Under the pieces are notes generated by a model that did no database searches, was not told the origin of the DNA, and saw nothing but the letters and a program-made list of their open reading frames with translations. A DNA stretch of 64,000 nt, from NCBI GenBank assembly GCA_031460505.1, contig JAVKTT010000005.1, positions 62,001-126,000 on the forward strand. The letters are read 5' to 3'. This document shows positions 46,834-55,478 of the stretch, one piece after another (the stretch's first letter is position 1; the number at the start of each line of letters is the position of its first letter). Source of the DNA: JAAYTL01 sp031460505 (GTDB lineage: Bacteria > Bacillota > Clostridia > Tissierellales > Tissierellaceae). The position numbers were made by a program, and so were the translations under genes.

Positions 46834-48346
46834 ATAATTCATTAATTATATTTTTAAGTCTATTTATTGTTTTAATTTTATTTTTAACTTCTATTTGATC
46901 TATATTAAGCTCAAACTTTATATAATCCCAAAAAGCTGCAACTATATTATTTTCTTCGACCTTAATAGCTACATTAGGATTTGATTGACTCCACATAAAC
47001 ATACCTATCCCTTCTTTAATATAAAAGCTATAATCTTGTGAGCATTTTTCTTCATATAAATGAAGGTGATAATTATCCAGGCTCGTAAGAAGATTTATAA
47101 TATTCTCTAGATGTAGTTTGTATTCATCAATAGAATAAAATACATCTTCTCCAACTGTGAAACTCAAAAGTTTAACTCTAACTTCACCATTTAAGACTTG
47201 GTCAATAGTTGGTATACTAAGAATTTCTATGTAAATATTGTTTTCGATATTTTTCTTAATGTAATCAACTCTAGATTTATAAATATTAATTACGTTTTCA
47301 GCATTTTCATTTGATATTCGTTTTACTATGCTTTCTATTAAAGACTCCGGCATTGTTAAGATGGACAAACCATTTGATTTTATAATTGAATCAGCGACTT
47401 TACTCTCAAATTCAGTTATATTCTTGTAATATTGCCACTTCATATTAGCCCCATATACTTGGATTAAGGGTTTACAAAGAGATAAGTAATTCATATATTC
47501 TTTTTTGAATCCCTGAATTGCCTTATTATCATAGGTTAAAATATTTGGAGCATCTTCAACCATATCTCCTACAGATGTAGATTCTATGGCAACAATTTTT
47601 GGTGCTATAAATAAGGTTCTCTGAAAAATGCCATCTCTCTTCTTTGGGTAATAATAAGACTCGATAGCACCAGTAAAATAAAAGGGCATCCACCCTTTAA
47701 TTGCTATAAGCATTTCATCTAGGTTTCTTGTGACAGTATGGATTATATTTATTTTGTTTCCTTGTTTAAAAACTTGAAACATAAGCGATGCCCATTCATT
47801 CAAAAATTTAGGATCTTCTCTGAGCCAATCCATATTTTCGTCACTAAATAAATACAGAGTTTGTGGATATTTTTCATCTATAACGTAATTTAAGAACTTT
47901 AGCACTGCTTTCCTCTTACCCTCAGCTCCATAGTAAACCTGAAATTTATCATTGCATTTATGAGTGAATTTATCTTGACTAACAGTATCAGAATGATTAT
48001 TTAGTTGAAAATATAAGTACTCGTCTATGAAACTTTCTACATTCTCTATATTATTAGCATCATTTGTTAACCAATAATTTAATGTCTCTTCAACAGAATA
48101 CCTATCCCCTTGTTTAAGGCCTTTACCTTCTAGTATCTTTAATAGATTATTTGTCTGACATTTATCTCAACATTTAGCAAAGTATGAAGCCATTTTATCA
48201 ACATAATTTGTATTACTAGGCAATTGTCTTTTTCCGCTACGAAGCCTACTAATATATGAAGCATCTAAGGACAGATAATGAGCAAGAGAACTATTTGAGG
48301 TTTTGGTGATGTTCATTAAAAAATCTAATTTTTCATTAAATTCCAT
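46832..48346 (-). pseudogene. XRE-type HTH regulator interrupted by a single in-frame TGA
   Basis: From ATG 48346 (AAGGAG eight bases upstream) the frame encodes a helix-turn-helix (SSLAHYLSLDASYISRLRSGKR) and then a TGA at 48167-48169, codon 60. The same frame stays open to 46832 with no other stop, continuing DKCQTNNLLKILEG and then a long regulatory region. The whole would be 505 codons, a plausible length for an XRE regulator with a C-terminal domain. An internal GTG at 47905 would give a 357-residue C-terminal fragment but has no strong ribosome-binding site. This looks like a recent nonsense mutation. Readthrough or selenocysteine insertion is possible, but no convincing SECIS hairpin follows the TGA. 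Confidence 0.75.
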
Positions 48347-48543
48347 ATAATCCACTCCTTAATTGATTATATCATGGTATTATATCCCATACAATATTCT
48401 TGTCATATTTTGTGACACTATTTTGTCAATGACAAACCCTTGTTAGATACTAACTTTTATCCTATAAATTGGTATAATTATCTTATAGAACACTTTGTAT
48501 TTTGGATTTTCCATATTGATATTATATGAAAGGAATGTTGGTT

Positions 48544-49896
48544 ATGAAAAAGCTATCTTTAGCTATGGTAATTGCAATATTATTGAGTATTACACTTAGT
48601 TTTTCTAATAATGTGATAGCCGCAGAAACTGATTTTGCTTGGGTGTTGGTTGAAAGATATGAGTTCCCAATTCCTCAAGTGCAGGAAAGTCATTATACAC
48701 ATAAGCTTAGTATGTCAGATAATACAATAGAAGTGCAACTAACTACTCCTTATGGACTAGGTGCATATGCTTCAGCAGATTATAATAATCCTGCAAACAT
48801 GCATGCTAGATATACATGGAGCGAACCACCTCATGTAATTAAAGCAAATGAAACAATTTCAATAAACTTTGAGCAAGAAGTCATAAGTAATAAAAACGGT
48901 AATTATGCATTGTCTTTTGCACCATTCTTTCACTTAGATTCAGCAGATTTAAGTTTAGGCACAGCTACTGGAGGAAAGGTTTATCCTAAAATAGTTTATC
49001 CAAACGGTGTAGAGGGAAGTAATTTTGGTCTTGGATATTGGAGAGATGAAGAATCTCAAAAATCAATTACTGCTAATATGTCACTTAAATTTAGCTATAC
49101 AGGGTCACCTGGAAGTAAAAAGGCTTTATATATGGGTGTATATACTGGTTATCAAGTAGGTGTAAAATATATTTATGAATGGATGGATGCATCAAAAGCG
49201 CCTATCAATAACGCAGAATCCTTTGGTTATGGTGTAAGAATAATGTGGCAACCTGCTAATGGAATTGGATATAGACTTTATCGTTCTAATATAAAAGGTA
49301 ATTTAGGAATTTCAGTTACAGATTTTTATATAGATGGAACTTCATTTGCTGATGTAAATGTGGAGCCTAATACAACTTACTATTACACAGTAAAACCTGT
49401 ACTTGCGGAAGCTAAACCTTTTGAGGGTATTGAAGAAAAACTGGGAAGTACTATAGCTACATTTACTGTAACAACAAAAGCAGAAGCATACCAACCTGGC
49501 AAATTCAAACATTTCATGCTTCTTAAATTAGATGATCCAAAAATGAGTGTAGATGGAACTATCCAGGAGATAGACCCAGGTAGAGGTACTGTTCCAACTA
49601 TAATAGCTAATAGGACCATGGTACCTATTAGGGCCATTGTAGAAGCTATGAATGGTAAAGTAGAATGGGATGGAAGCACACAAAAAATTACTCTTAAAGC
49701 AAGGGGAAGTACAGTAGAAATGTGGATTGGTAAAACTGAAATTAAAATTAATGGAACTACTAGTCAAATGGATGTAGCCCCTACTATCAAAAATGAAAGG
49801 ACTTATGTACCTGTTCGATTTGCAGCAGAAAATCTAAACTGTAAAGTGGACTGGATTAACAGTACCAAAGAAGCTGTTATAGTTTATGAAGAATAG
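48544..49896 (+). CDS. Secreted protein with C-terminal stalk (copper amine oxidase N-like) domains
   Basis: ATG 48544 follows GAAAGGA at good distance; an earlier in-frame ATG 18 bases upstream is less likely. The 450-residue product has a signal peptide ending near NVIAAE. Residues about 30-210 are an uncharacterised beta-rich region and about 220-320 resemble a fibronectin type III-like module (GYRLYRSNIKG, NTTYYYTVKP). The last 110 residues hold two stalk modules, with NRTMVPIRAIVEAM and NERTYVPVRFAAEN. Here the stalks are C-terminal, unlike the protein at 1-1590. Surface location is likely; function unknown. Confidence 0.8.
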   Translation: MKKLSLAMVIAILLSITLSFSNNVIAAETDFAWVLVERYEFPIPQVQESHYTHKLSMSDNTIEVQLTTPYGLGAYASADYNNPANMHARYTWSEPPHVIKANETISINFEQEVISNKNGNYALSFAPFFHLDSADLSLGTATGGKVYPKIVYPNGVEGSNFGLGYWRDEESQKSITANMSLKFSYTGSPGSKKALYMGVYTGYQVGVKYIYEWMDASKAPINNAESFGYGVRIMWQPANGIGYRLYRSNIKGNLGISVTDFYIDGTSFADVNVEPNTTYYYTVKPVLAEAKPFEGIEEKLGSTIATFTVTTKAEAYQPGKFKHFMLLKLDDPKMSVDGTIQEIDPGRGTVPTIIANRTMVPIRAIVEAMNGKVEWDGSTQKITLKARGSTVEMWIGKTEIKINGTTSQMDVAPTIKNERTYVPVRFAAENLNCKVDWINSTKEAVIVYEE

Positions 49897-49916
49897 CCCC
49901 TAAACCCTTTTTCTTT

Positions 49917-49958
49917 ACGAAGCCCTTACTTTTTTTATAAGTGGGGCTTCGTTTTAAT
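49917..49958 (+). terminator. Terminator of the stalk-domain gene
   Basis: ACGAAGCCC pairs with GGGCTTCGT; the loop region includes a T run and the 3' side is GTTTTAAT. Confidence 0.75.
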
Positions 49959-49990
49959 AAGAGAAAAGACCAGAATTAATCTGATCTTTT
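49959..49990 (-). terminator. Terminator of the cotF-like gene
   Basis: AAAAGATCAGA pairs with TCTGGTCTTTT (one G-U pair) around a five-base loop, followed on the minus strand by CTCTTATT. Confidence 0.75.
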
Positions 49991-49996
49991 TACATA

Positions 49997-50485
49997 CTAT
50001 TTAACGTTGTACATACCATGACTTTGCATATAGTTGAAAATACCTTCACCATGTTGCTGTTCTTCCTTTTGTATATGATTCAGTGCATCACGTATGTTTT
50101 TGTCTCTACATTCAAATATAGCTGTATCATATGTTCCTGAAATATATTTCTCTGTCATTAATAAATCGTTGCATAGCATAGCATCATTTACGTTATTCAT
50201 GCTAGTATTACCTGCTGATTTTCCAGTCATTTGCTGATTTTGTTGCTGGTTTTGTTTTTGATTTTGGTTTTGTTGTTGATTCATATTAGGTACTTGACCA
50301 GATAGTATCTGATTAACTGTATTTAGATGTTGCTGTTCTTCTTGTGCATAAGTATTAAATAATTGTTTTAGTTGTGGATCTTGGGCTTGGTTTGCATACT
50401 TTGTGTACTTCTCAACACACATTTCTTCATGCTTTTTTTGGTCCTCTAATAACATTCTTTCTTTTTGACTTAAATTATTTGTCAT
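49997..50485 (-). CDS. CotF-type spore coat / ferritin-like protein
   Basis: ATG 50485 follows TTTAGGAGGTG, giving 162 residues; an upstream frame extension lacks support. It has two helical segments of the coat F kind. The first (KHEEMCVEKYTKYANQAQ, EEQQHLNTVNQIL) and the second (LCNDLLMTEKYISGTYDTAI, EEQQHGEGIFNYM) flank a Gln/Asn-rich linker of about 35 residues. Related proteins are in spore coats or are small ferritin-like proteins. It implies a sporulation-capable lineage. It is divergent from the phospholipase-C-like gene. Confidence 0.85.
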   Translation of the reverse strand: MTNNLSQKERMLLEDQKKHEEMCVEKYTKYANQAQDPQLKQLFNTYAQEEQQHLNTVNQILSGQVPNMNQQQNQNQKQNQQQNQQMTGKSAGNTSMNNVNDAMLCNDLLMTEKYISGTYDTAIFECRDKNIRDALNHIQKEEQQHGEGIFNYMQSHGMYNVK

Positions 50486-50579
50486 AGAAACACCTCCTAA
50501 AGGTATTCTCTGCAATCTTTGTAATATTATTCATTAAAACAATACATAATAATCCTATAGAAAAGACAAGGGTGATTAT

Positions 50580-51287
50580 ATGGAACATTTTGAAGAAACC
50601 TATAATAAAGTACTTAAAACAATTTTTAGTGCAACCAATCCAATAAAGAAAACATTGATAAAAACTCAATGTGAAGTCCATAAGTTTATAAATATTTATG
50701 CCTTAAGAATATTGAAAAACGATAAATACTACTCTGAATATAACTTTTTTGATAAATATATTTCAGATATAAACGAAGGTGCTGTATGGGCTGATCAAGA
50801 CTACAAAAGCTCAAACCACTTTTATAATCCTTTTAAAAAGAAAGGACTCTATGGTAGAAGCGATGCTATGCAATTAGGGATTGATTATTATTATAATGCT
50901 CTTGCTCTATGGAATGTCGGTGATATAAACCAATCCATGTTTTACTTAGGTGCATCTCTTCACATAATTCAAGATATGACAGTCCCACAACATGCTAATA
51001 TACGATTATTAGATAATCATCGACAATACGAAAATTACATTAAGCTTACTTATAAACAGGTTGAAGAATATAGAGTTACAAAGGGGACTTATATATTAGA
51101 TAGTATTGAAGACTATATTAGATTTAATACTAGAGTTGCAATTAGGATATATAAGCATTACAAAAAAATTTCCAATGATGAAGATAGATTTAACAAAATA
51201 GCTAAATGTGGTCTTCCACTATCCCAGAGAACTACTGCAGGAGCAATGGTTACATTTTATAGCGATATGTTTAATAATGAGAGCTAG
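50580..51287 (+). CDS. Zinc-dependent phospholipase C / S1-P1 nuclease-fold protein
   Basis: A 235-residue protein with the helical zinc phospholipase C fold. Metal ligands are recognisable: His in QCEVHKFIN, Asp and His in GAVWADQDYKSSNHFYNP, His and Asp in LGASLHIIQDMTVPQHA with a further His at the end. The family cleaves phospholipid head groups or nucleic acids, usually outside the cell. This protein has no signal peptide that I can see and lacks the C-terminal lipid-binding domain of alpha-toxin. It is next to a spore-coat gene and a c-di-GMP-controlled gene. Confidence 0.8.
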   Translation: MEHFEETYNKVLKTIFSATNPIKKTLIKTQCEVHKFINIYALRILKNDKYYSEYNFFDKYISDINEGAVWADQDYKSSNHFYNPFKKKGLYGRSDAMQLGIDYYYNALALWNVGDINQSMFYLGASLHIIQDMTVPQHANIRLLDNHRQYENYIKLTYKQVEEYRVTKGTYILDSIEDYIRFNTRVAIRIYKHYKKISNDEDRFNKIAKCGLPLSQRTTAGAMVTFYSDMFNNES

Positions 51288-51341
51288 ATTATTGTTTTTT
51301 GCTTTATTAAACGAATTTTTTGACTATTTTACCCAATAATG

Positions 51342-51370
51342 TTGATATATTCCATAAATAGGTATATAAT
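51342..51370 (+). promoter_or_regulatory. Sigma-A promoter of the c-di-GMP riboswitch transcript
   Basis: TTGATA (51342-51347) and a perfect TATAAT (51365-51370) have a 17-base spacer. Transcription would start around 51377, just before the aptamer. Confidence 0.85.
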
Positions 51371-51393
51371 AGTTATAAAATAAACTATTCCAT

Positions 51394-51486
51394 ATCTCCG
51401 ATAATAGCAAACTTGATGAAAATCAAGGACGCAAAGCCACGGGTCTAAAGCTTTATGCTATGACAGCCGGGTTGCCGAAGAGGTTA
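51394..51486 (+). promoter_or_regulatory. c-di-GMP-I (GEMM) riboswitch aptamer
   Basis: The conserved core AGCAAAC, the P2 hairpin with a GAAA loop (CTTGATGAAAATCAAG), the invariant GGACGCAAAGCC, the TCTAAAG/TATG tetraloop-receptor pair and the closing GCCGGGTTGCC are all present. This is a typical class I c-di-GMP aptamer. It lies between a promoter and a terminator in the leader of the small exported-protein gene at 51557, so it should control that gene by transcription attenuation. Confidence 0.95.
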
Positions 51487-51496
51487 CGGTGAACGT

Positions 51497-51524
51497 AACT
51501 ACATGCTTTGGCATGTAGTTTTTT
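51497..51524 (+). terminator. Riboswitch expression-platform terminator
   Basis: AACTACATGC pairs with GCATGTAGTT around TTTG, followed by T residues. Its first three bases overlap the 3' arm of another small hairpin (GTTACG/CGTAAC, 51483-51499), so the two could be mutually exclusive. Confidence 0.88.
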
Positions 51525-51556
51525 AAGTTTCGGGGTAATGGGAAAAAGGAGGATAC

Positions 51557-51922
51557 ATGAAAAAATTTATTTGTAGTATTTTAACAGTTATTTTAATGTT
51601 ATCTTTATTTGTACCAGCATCCTATGCAGCAAAGTGGGAGCCGCATGAAATTGTTACAGAGGTAGAAAGAACCAATAATGAAATCGAAAGATTAGTTGAA
51701 CAAGCTATTCAAGAGGTAGAAAAACTTGATAGTTCAACTGAGAAGGCAGAAAAAGAAATCAATAAAATCATTAATAATCTAGTAAAAGATACCAATAGAC
51801 TTGCAGATAAGATGATTAAAGAAGCAGGCAAAATTGGAATTGAAGTAGAATGTGAATATATCGAATATGAAATAGGTGGACAAAAAGTATTAATTGATCC
51901 ATTAAGAGTAATTGCCTTTTAG
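51557..51922 (+). CDS. Small exported coiled-coil protein under c-di-GMP riboswitch control
   Basis: A 121-residue product with a signal peptide that ends near ASYAA. Most of the mature part is a charged amphipathic helix, roughly residues 33-95 (EVERTNNEIERLVEQAIQ onward), likely a coiled coil. The last 20 residues (GGQKVLIDPLRVIAF) look like a beta hairpin. I do not recognise the family. GGAGG precedes the ATG. The c-di-GMP riboswitch in its leader ties its expression to the motile/sessile switch, so a surface or adhesion role is a reasonable inference. Confidence 0.85.
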   Translation: MKKFICSILTVILMLSLFVPASYAAKWEPHEIVTEVERTNNEIERLVEQAIQEVEKLDSSTEKAEKEINKIINNLVKDTNRLADKMIKEAGKIGIEVECEYIEYEIGGQKVLIDPLRVIAF

Positions 51923-51950
51923 CTAAAATATTTAATCAATGTCTACAAGA

Positions 51951-51974
51951 GGGTATCTTTGATGCCCTTTTTTT
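51951..51974 (+). terminator. Terminator of the riboswitch-controlled gene
   Basis: GGGTATC pairs with GATGCCC (one G-U pair) around TTT, followed by seven T residues. Confidence 0.85.
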
Positions 51975-52014
51975 AGTATAATTTAGTTTAGTGGAAACTA
52001 AAAGGAGAGAGATT

Positions 52015-52923
52015 ATGAACAAAGGTATTCACATTGGTAAGAAGGACAGTTTTTTGGACAGGTTTATTCAAAACAAAGCTGAATTACGACTCCTAGGTAA
52101 AGGTGACGGTTCAGAAGTAATGCTTCAAAAGATCAGTGCAAATGAAAATGTAATTATCGAACCTGGAGACTATACTGAATTAATGGAATTTTTCTATATA
52201 TTAGATGGAGAATTAGAATTTAAATGCAATAAGTCTAAAGACATTCTGCAAAGTGGAGATTATTTTTATACCCATCATTTAAAAGAACACATTCAGTTTT
52301 TCACAATTACTGAAGTCACACTTTTATATTTTTCAACTCAACCTATTTTTCATTATCTCAGTTCTACTATTAAGGATTTAGTCAACCTTGCCAATTCTGT
52401 AGAAGAGAAAGATATCTATACTCATGGGCATATCCAAAGAGTAAAGGACTATGGGTTAAAAATCGGAAATAAAATGGGATTATCTAAGGAAAAAATTGAA
52501 AACGTCGGATTTGCAGCTCTGTTTCATGATTTAGGAAAACTAAATGTGCCTGATGAAATACTAAACAAACCAGGTAGATTAACAGATGAGGAATTTGAAG
52601 TAATTAAAGGACATTCTTCATGGGGAGCAGAAATTGTAACAAAGACATATTTTGAGAATATCTCTGAAATAATCAAGCAGCACCACGAAAGAATAGATGG
52701 TTCAGGCTACCCTAACGGCCTTAAGGGAGATGAGATACTGATTGAGGCTAGAATTATTGCTGTAGCCGATTCATATGATGCTATGACCTCAGAGAGGTCT
52801 TACAAGGACGAACTAACCCCTAAAGTCGCTATTGAGGAATTGATAAGTCTTAAAGGAAAGCTATATGATAGTGATGTAGTTGATGCTTTAGTTGAGGTAT
52901 TGAAAGATGAAAATATCATATAG
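52015..52923 (+). CDS. Cupin-HD-GYP cyclic-di-GMP phosphodiesterase
   Basis: ATG 52015 follows AAAGGAGAGA; a GTG eight codons upstream is less likely. The 302-residue product begins with a cupin-like sensory domain (about 30-110, EFFYILDGELEFK) and continues with an HD-GYP domain. HD is at 171-172 in LFHDLGKLNVP and the GYP motif is at 231-233 in HHERIDGSGYP; ADSYDAMTSERSYK completes the signature. HD-GYP proteins hydrolyse c-di-GMP. It lies 92 bases after the riboswitch-controlled gene, with a terminator between. A small-molecule signal through the cupin domain is inferred. Confidence 0.92.
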   Translation: MNKGIHIGKKDSFLDRFIQNKAELRLLGKGDGSEVMLQKISANENVIIEPGDYTELMEFFYILDGELEFKCNKSKDILQSGDYFYTHHLKEHIQFFTITEVTLLYFSTQPIFHYLSSTIKDLVNLANSVEEKDIYTHGHIQRVKDYGLKIGNKMGLSKEKIENVGFAALFHDLGKLNVPDEILNKPGRLTDEEFEVIKGHSSWGAEIVTKTYFENISEIIKQHHERIDGSGYPNGLKGDEILIEARIIAVADSYDAMTSERSYKDELTPKVAIEELISLKGKLYDSDVVDALVEVLKDENII

Positions 52924-52932
52924 TTAAAAAAT

Positions 52933-52970
52933 AGATTTGTTGACAAGTTATCAACAAATCTTTCTATTTT
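52933..52970. terminator. Bidirectional terminator between the HD-GYP gene and truA
   Basis: AGATTTGTTGA pairs with TCAACAAATCT around a seven-base loop. The plus-strand tail is TTCTATTTTA and the minus-strand tail ATTTTTTAAC. Confidence 0.88.
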
Positions 52971-52974
52971 ATTA

Positions 52975-53712
52975 TTAATAATAAACTTCCTCTAAAAATA
53001 ATCCTTGTGCAGGAACAGTTATACCAGCATCACTTCTAACCTTGCTTTTAAAAATCTCATCTATAGATTCTGGCTCCATTTTTCCAGTTCCAATTTCTAA
53101 TAAAGTACCCATAATTATTCTTATCATATTATATAAAAATCCATCTCCTACAAATACGAATTTTAACATATCCCCTTCCCTATGAATAGAGATTTCATTT
53201 ATTGTTCTAACAGTGGACTTTTTTGTTTTCTTAAGTGAAGAAAACCCGATAAAATCATGGGTTCCAATGAGTTTACCACAAGTATCATTCATCTTTTGAA
53301 GATTAAGCTTTTCAGGGTAATAGAAACTATATTTTCTATTAAACGCTGATGGAATAGGATCATCCCAGATATAATAAATATACTTTTTGCCAACTACATT
53401 ATACCTAGAATGAAATCTTTCATGTACCTCATGAATTTCCCTTACTACAATATCCTGTGGAAGATAATGATTTATATACTCTTGCATCGCTTTTAAATCC
53501 ATGTTTGATATTGTCCTAAAGTTAGCAACTTGACCTCTAGCATGAGTCCCAGCATCAGTTCTTCCTGAACCTATTATTTCTATATTAGATCCTGTCATTT
53601 CTGAAATCACATTTTCAAGTTTGCCTTGGATTGTTTTATCTGAATCTCCAAGTCTTTGCCATCCTAAATACCTGCTGCCATCGTATTCTATAATCATTTT
53701 TATGTTTCTCAT
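52975..53712 (-). CDS. truA: tRNA pseudouridine(38-40) synthase TruA
   Basis: A 245-residue protein with all the TruA landmarks: YDGSRYLGWQR at the N-terminus, the catalytic Asp in GSGRTDAGTHARGQV and the C-terminal FLYNMIRIIMGTLLEIG. It converts U38-U40 of the tRNA anticodon arm to pseudouridine. The start has GGTGATG upstream. It stands alone here, not in the ribosomal protein cluster where TruA often lies in Firmicutes, so it may be a second copy. Confidence 0.96.
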   Translation of the reverse strand: MRNIKMIIEYDGSRYLGWQRLGDSDKTIQGKLENVISEMTGSNIEIIGSGRTDAGTHARGQVANFRTISNMDLKAMQEYINHYLPQDIVVREIHEVHERFHSRYNVVGKKYIYYIWDDPIPSAFNRKYSFYYPEKLNLQKMNDTCGKLIGTHDFIGFSSLKKTKKSTVRTINEISIHREGDMLKFVFVGDGFLYNMIRIIMGTLLEIGTGKMEPESIDEIFKSKVRSDAGITVPAQGLFLEEVYY

Positions 53713-53790
53713 TTAAACATCACCAACCCTAACCCATTTTCCTATATTCTACTACATAAAACTAAACGAAGCAAAATATAAATATAAATC

Positions 53791-53828
53791 AAAAAAAATG
53801 AAAAATGCTGTATATGCAGCATTTTTCA
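53791..53828 (-). terminator. Terminator of the FMN/beta-helix lipoprotein gene
   Basis: TGAAAAATGCTG pairs with CAGCATTTTTCA around a six-base loop and is followed by eight T residues on the minus strand. Confidence 0.93.
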
Positions 53829-53869
53829 TTTGTTGATTAAACTATATAAAATTTTAATAAAGGTATTTA

Positions 53870-55375
53870 CTATTTAACTATTTCTGTTCTTTCTATAGTA
53901 GTAAATGTTAAATCTTCAGATACTCCTATAGTGTTTCCTTCTGAAACATCTAAACCATTTCTTTCCTTATCGCCTTCATATCCTTCTGGATAGAATCTAC
54001 CGAATGTAACATCAGCTCCATTATGTGCTACGTTATCTTTTATTGTTGAGTTCTTTATTATAGCACTACCTGCGTTTGTAAGTACGCCATCACCTTTAAA
54101 TAATGATACACCATCAAATACGTATACTCCACCACCAGCTATAGTAGCTTCATTTCCTGTGATTTCGCTATCTTCTATTAGTAAATTACTGTTACCTCTT
54201 ATAGCAATTGCTCCACCAACACCCATTTCACTAAGTGATTTGTTATCAGTAAATTTACTGTTATAAACATTGATGTCTGCATGTAATCCCATAAGTGCAG
54301 CCCCACCACCATTAGCAGTTGTATTGCCTGTAAATGTGGAGTTTGTTACATTTAATATTGCTTTACCTTCTTCTGGTTTTACCTTAGCTGAAGTTGCATA
54401 TACAGCTCCTCCACCATTAAAGAAAAGTTTTTCAGCACCAGCTGAACTATTTGATATAGTACTGTCTTCTAAATTAAGCGTAGCAGCTCCATGAACGTAT
54501 ACTGCTCCACCTATTTTTGCATTATATGCTCCATCATCTATAGTTATATTTCTAAGTGTTGACTCTATACTATCATTTCCGAATTCATCATCTTTTCCTG
54601 TAAACATAAAAGTTGGATATCCATCACCTTTTATTGTATTTCCATTTCCGTCAATTGTTAAATTCTTAGTTACAAGAATAGTAGCTCCTGTTACAACATC
54701 ATACTTGTCTGCTCCATCAGCATTGTTTGGATTATCTTTGTCACCTTCAGCTGTTATGTCATTTACTAGTTTTACAGTATTACCCTCTACTGCAGATCCT
54801 TCAACATATACAAACTTACCTTCTTTTGTATCAGGGTTTACTATATAATCATAATAACCAAGAGCTCTTTTAAGGTCATCATATGATGTTACTTCTATTA
54901 CACCATCAACTGCTACTGGTTTTTCAATTGCTTCTACAGCTTGTTCGAAATATGCTTCTGCATTACTGACTCTGTCTAAATCAACATCAAGTAAAGCGTT
55001 ATCTTCTCCACCTGCTTGTTTTACAGCATCAGCTACTGCATACTTAATAGCTTTACTTGTCATAGTTGCACCTGTTACAGCATCCACATCTAATGATTGT
55101 GCTTCAACTATGTTAGCAGGAATATCATTTATAGCTGGATCACTTATGCCTGCTGTTTCACCGTGTTCTTTAACTGTTACAGACTCAATTTTTGAATCGC
55201 TAAACACAACTTCTACTTTTACTGGACCACCAAATCCTGCTGCTTCTGCAGTGTATGTACCGGCTTTGAATAATGCTTCAGCATCATTAGTAACTTCATC
55301 AGTCGTTTTAGCACATGCTGTTAAAAATACTGCAGCAATTAAAGTTAATACTAAAATTTTCTTTAAATTTTTCAT
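53870..55375 (-). CDS. Lipoprotein with FMN-binding domain fused to a right-handed beta-helix domain
   Basis: A 501-residue lipoprotein; the lipobox LTAC puts the lipidated Cys at residue 21. Residues about 35-115 are an FMN-binding domain ending in DAVTGATMTS (98-107), the kind of site to which ApbE attaches FMN through a Thr. After a linker, residues about 215-480 are short Asn/Gly-rich repeats (ITGNEATIAGGGVYVFDG, FTGNTTANGGGAALMG), typical of pectate-lyase or Pmp-like beta-helices. It should sit on the outer face of the membrane. The two-component system directly upstream and a dyad in the promoter region suggest regulated expression. No catalytic residues in the helix part were identified. 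GGGGGGAT precedes the start. Confidence 0.88.
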   Translation of the reverse strand: MKNLKKILVLTLIAAVFLTACAKTTDEVTNDAEALFKAGTYTAEAAGFGGPVKVEVVFSDSKIESVTVKEHGETAGISDPAINDIPANIVEAQSLDVDAVTGATMTSKAIKYAVADAVKQAGGEDNALLDVDLDRVSNAEAYFEQAVEAIEKPVAVDGVIEVTSYDDLKRALGYYDYIVNPDTKEGKFVYVEGSAVEGNTVKLVNDITAEGDKDNPNNADGADKYDVVTGATILVTKNLTIDGNGNTIKGDGYPTFMFTGKDDEFGNDSIESTLRNITIDDGAYNAKIGGAVYVHGAATLNLEDSTISNSSAGAEKLFFNGGGAVYATSAKVKPEEGKAILNVTNSTFTGNTTANGGGAALMGLHADINVYNSKFTDNKSLSEMGVGGAIAIRGNSNLLIEDSEITGNEATIAGGGVYVFDGVSLFKGDGVLTNAGSAIIKNSTIKDNVAHNGADVTFGRFYPEGYEGDKERNGLDVSEGNTIGVSEDLTFTTIERTEIVK

Positions 55376-55404
55376 TATAAATCCCCCCGTTGTTTAAAAT
55401 TCTG

Positions 55405-55432
55405 TTTATCATTTAAATACTATAATGATAAA
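55405..55432. promoter_or_regulatory. Inverted repeat upstream of the lipoprotein gene, candidate regulator-binding site
   Basis: TTTATCATT (55405-55413) and AATGATAAA (55424-55432) form a perfect nine-base dyad with a ten-base gap, 30-57 bases before the start codon. Its position between the lipoprotein and the NarL-type regulator gene makes it a candidate binding site; unproven. Confidence 0.5.
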
Positions 55433-55478
55433 TGTCCACCGTTAATAATTTAACACAACGTTGAGATTATTGATATCG

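Noticed and set aside
48120..48169. Selenocysteine insertion at the TGA of the XRE regulator
   Set aside because: No convincing SECIS stem-loop directly after the TGA, so it is listed as a possible pseudogene with recoding only as an alternative.
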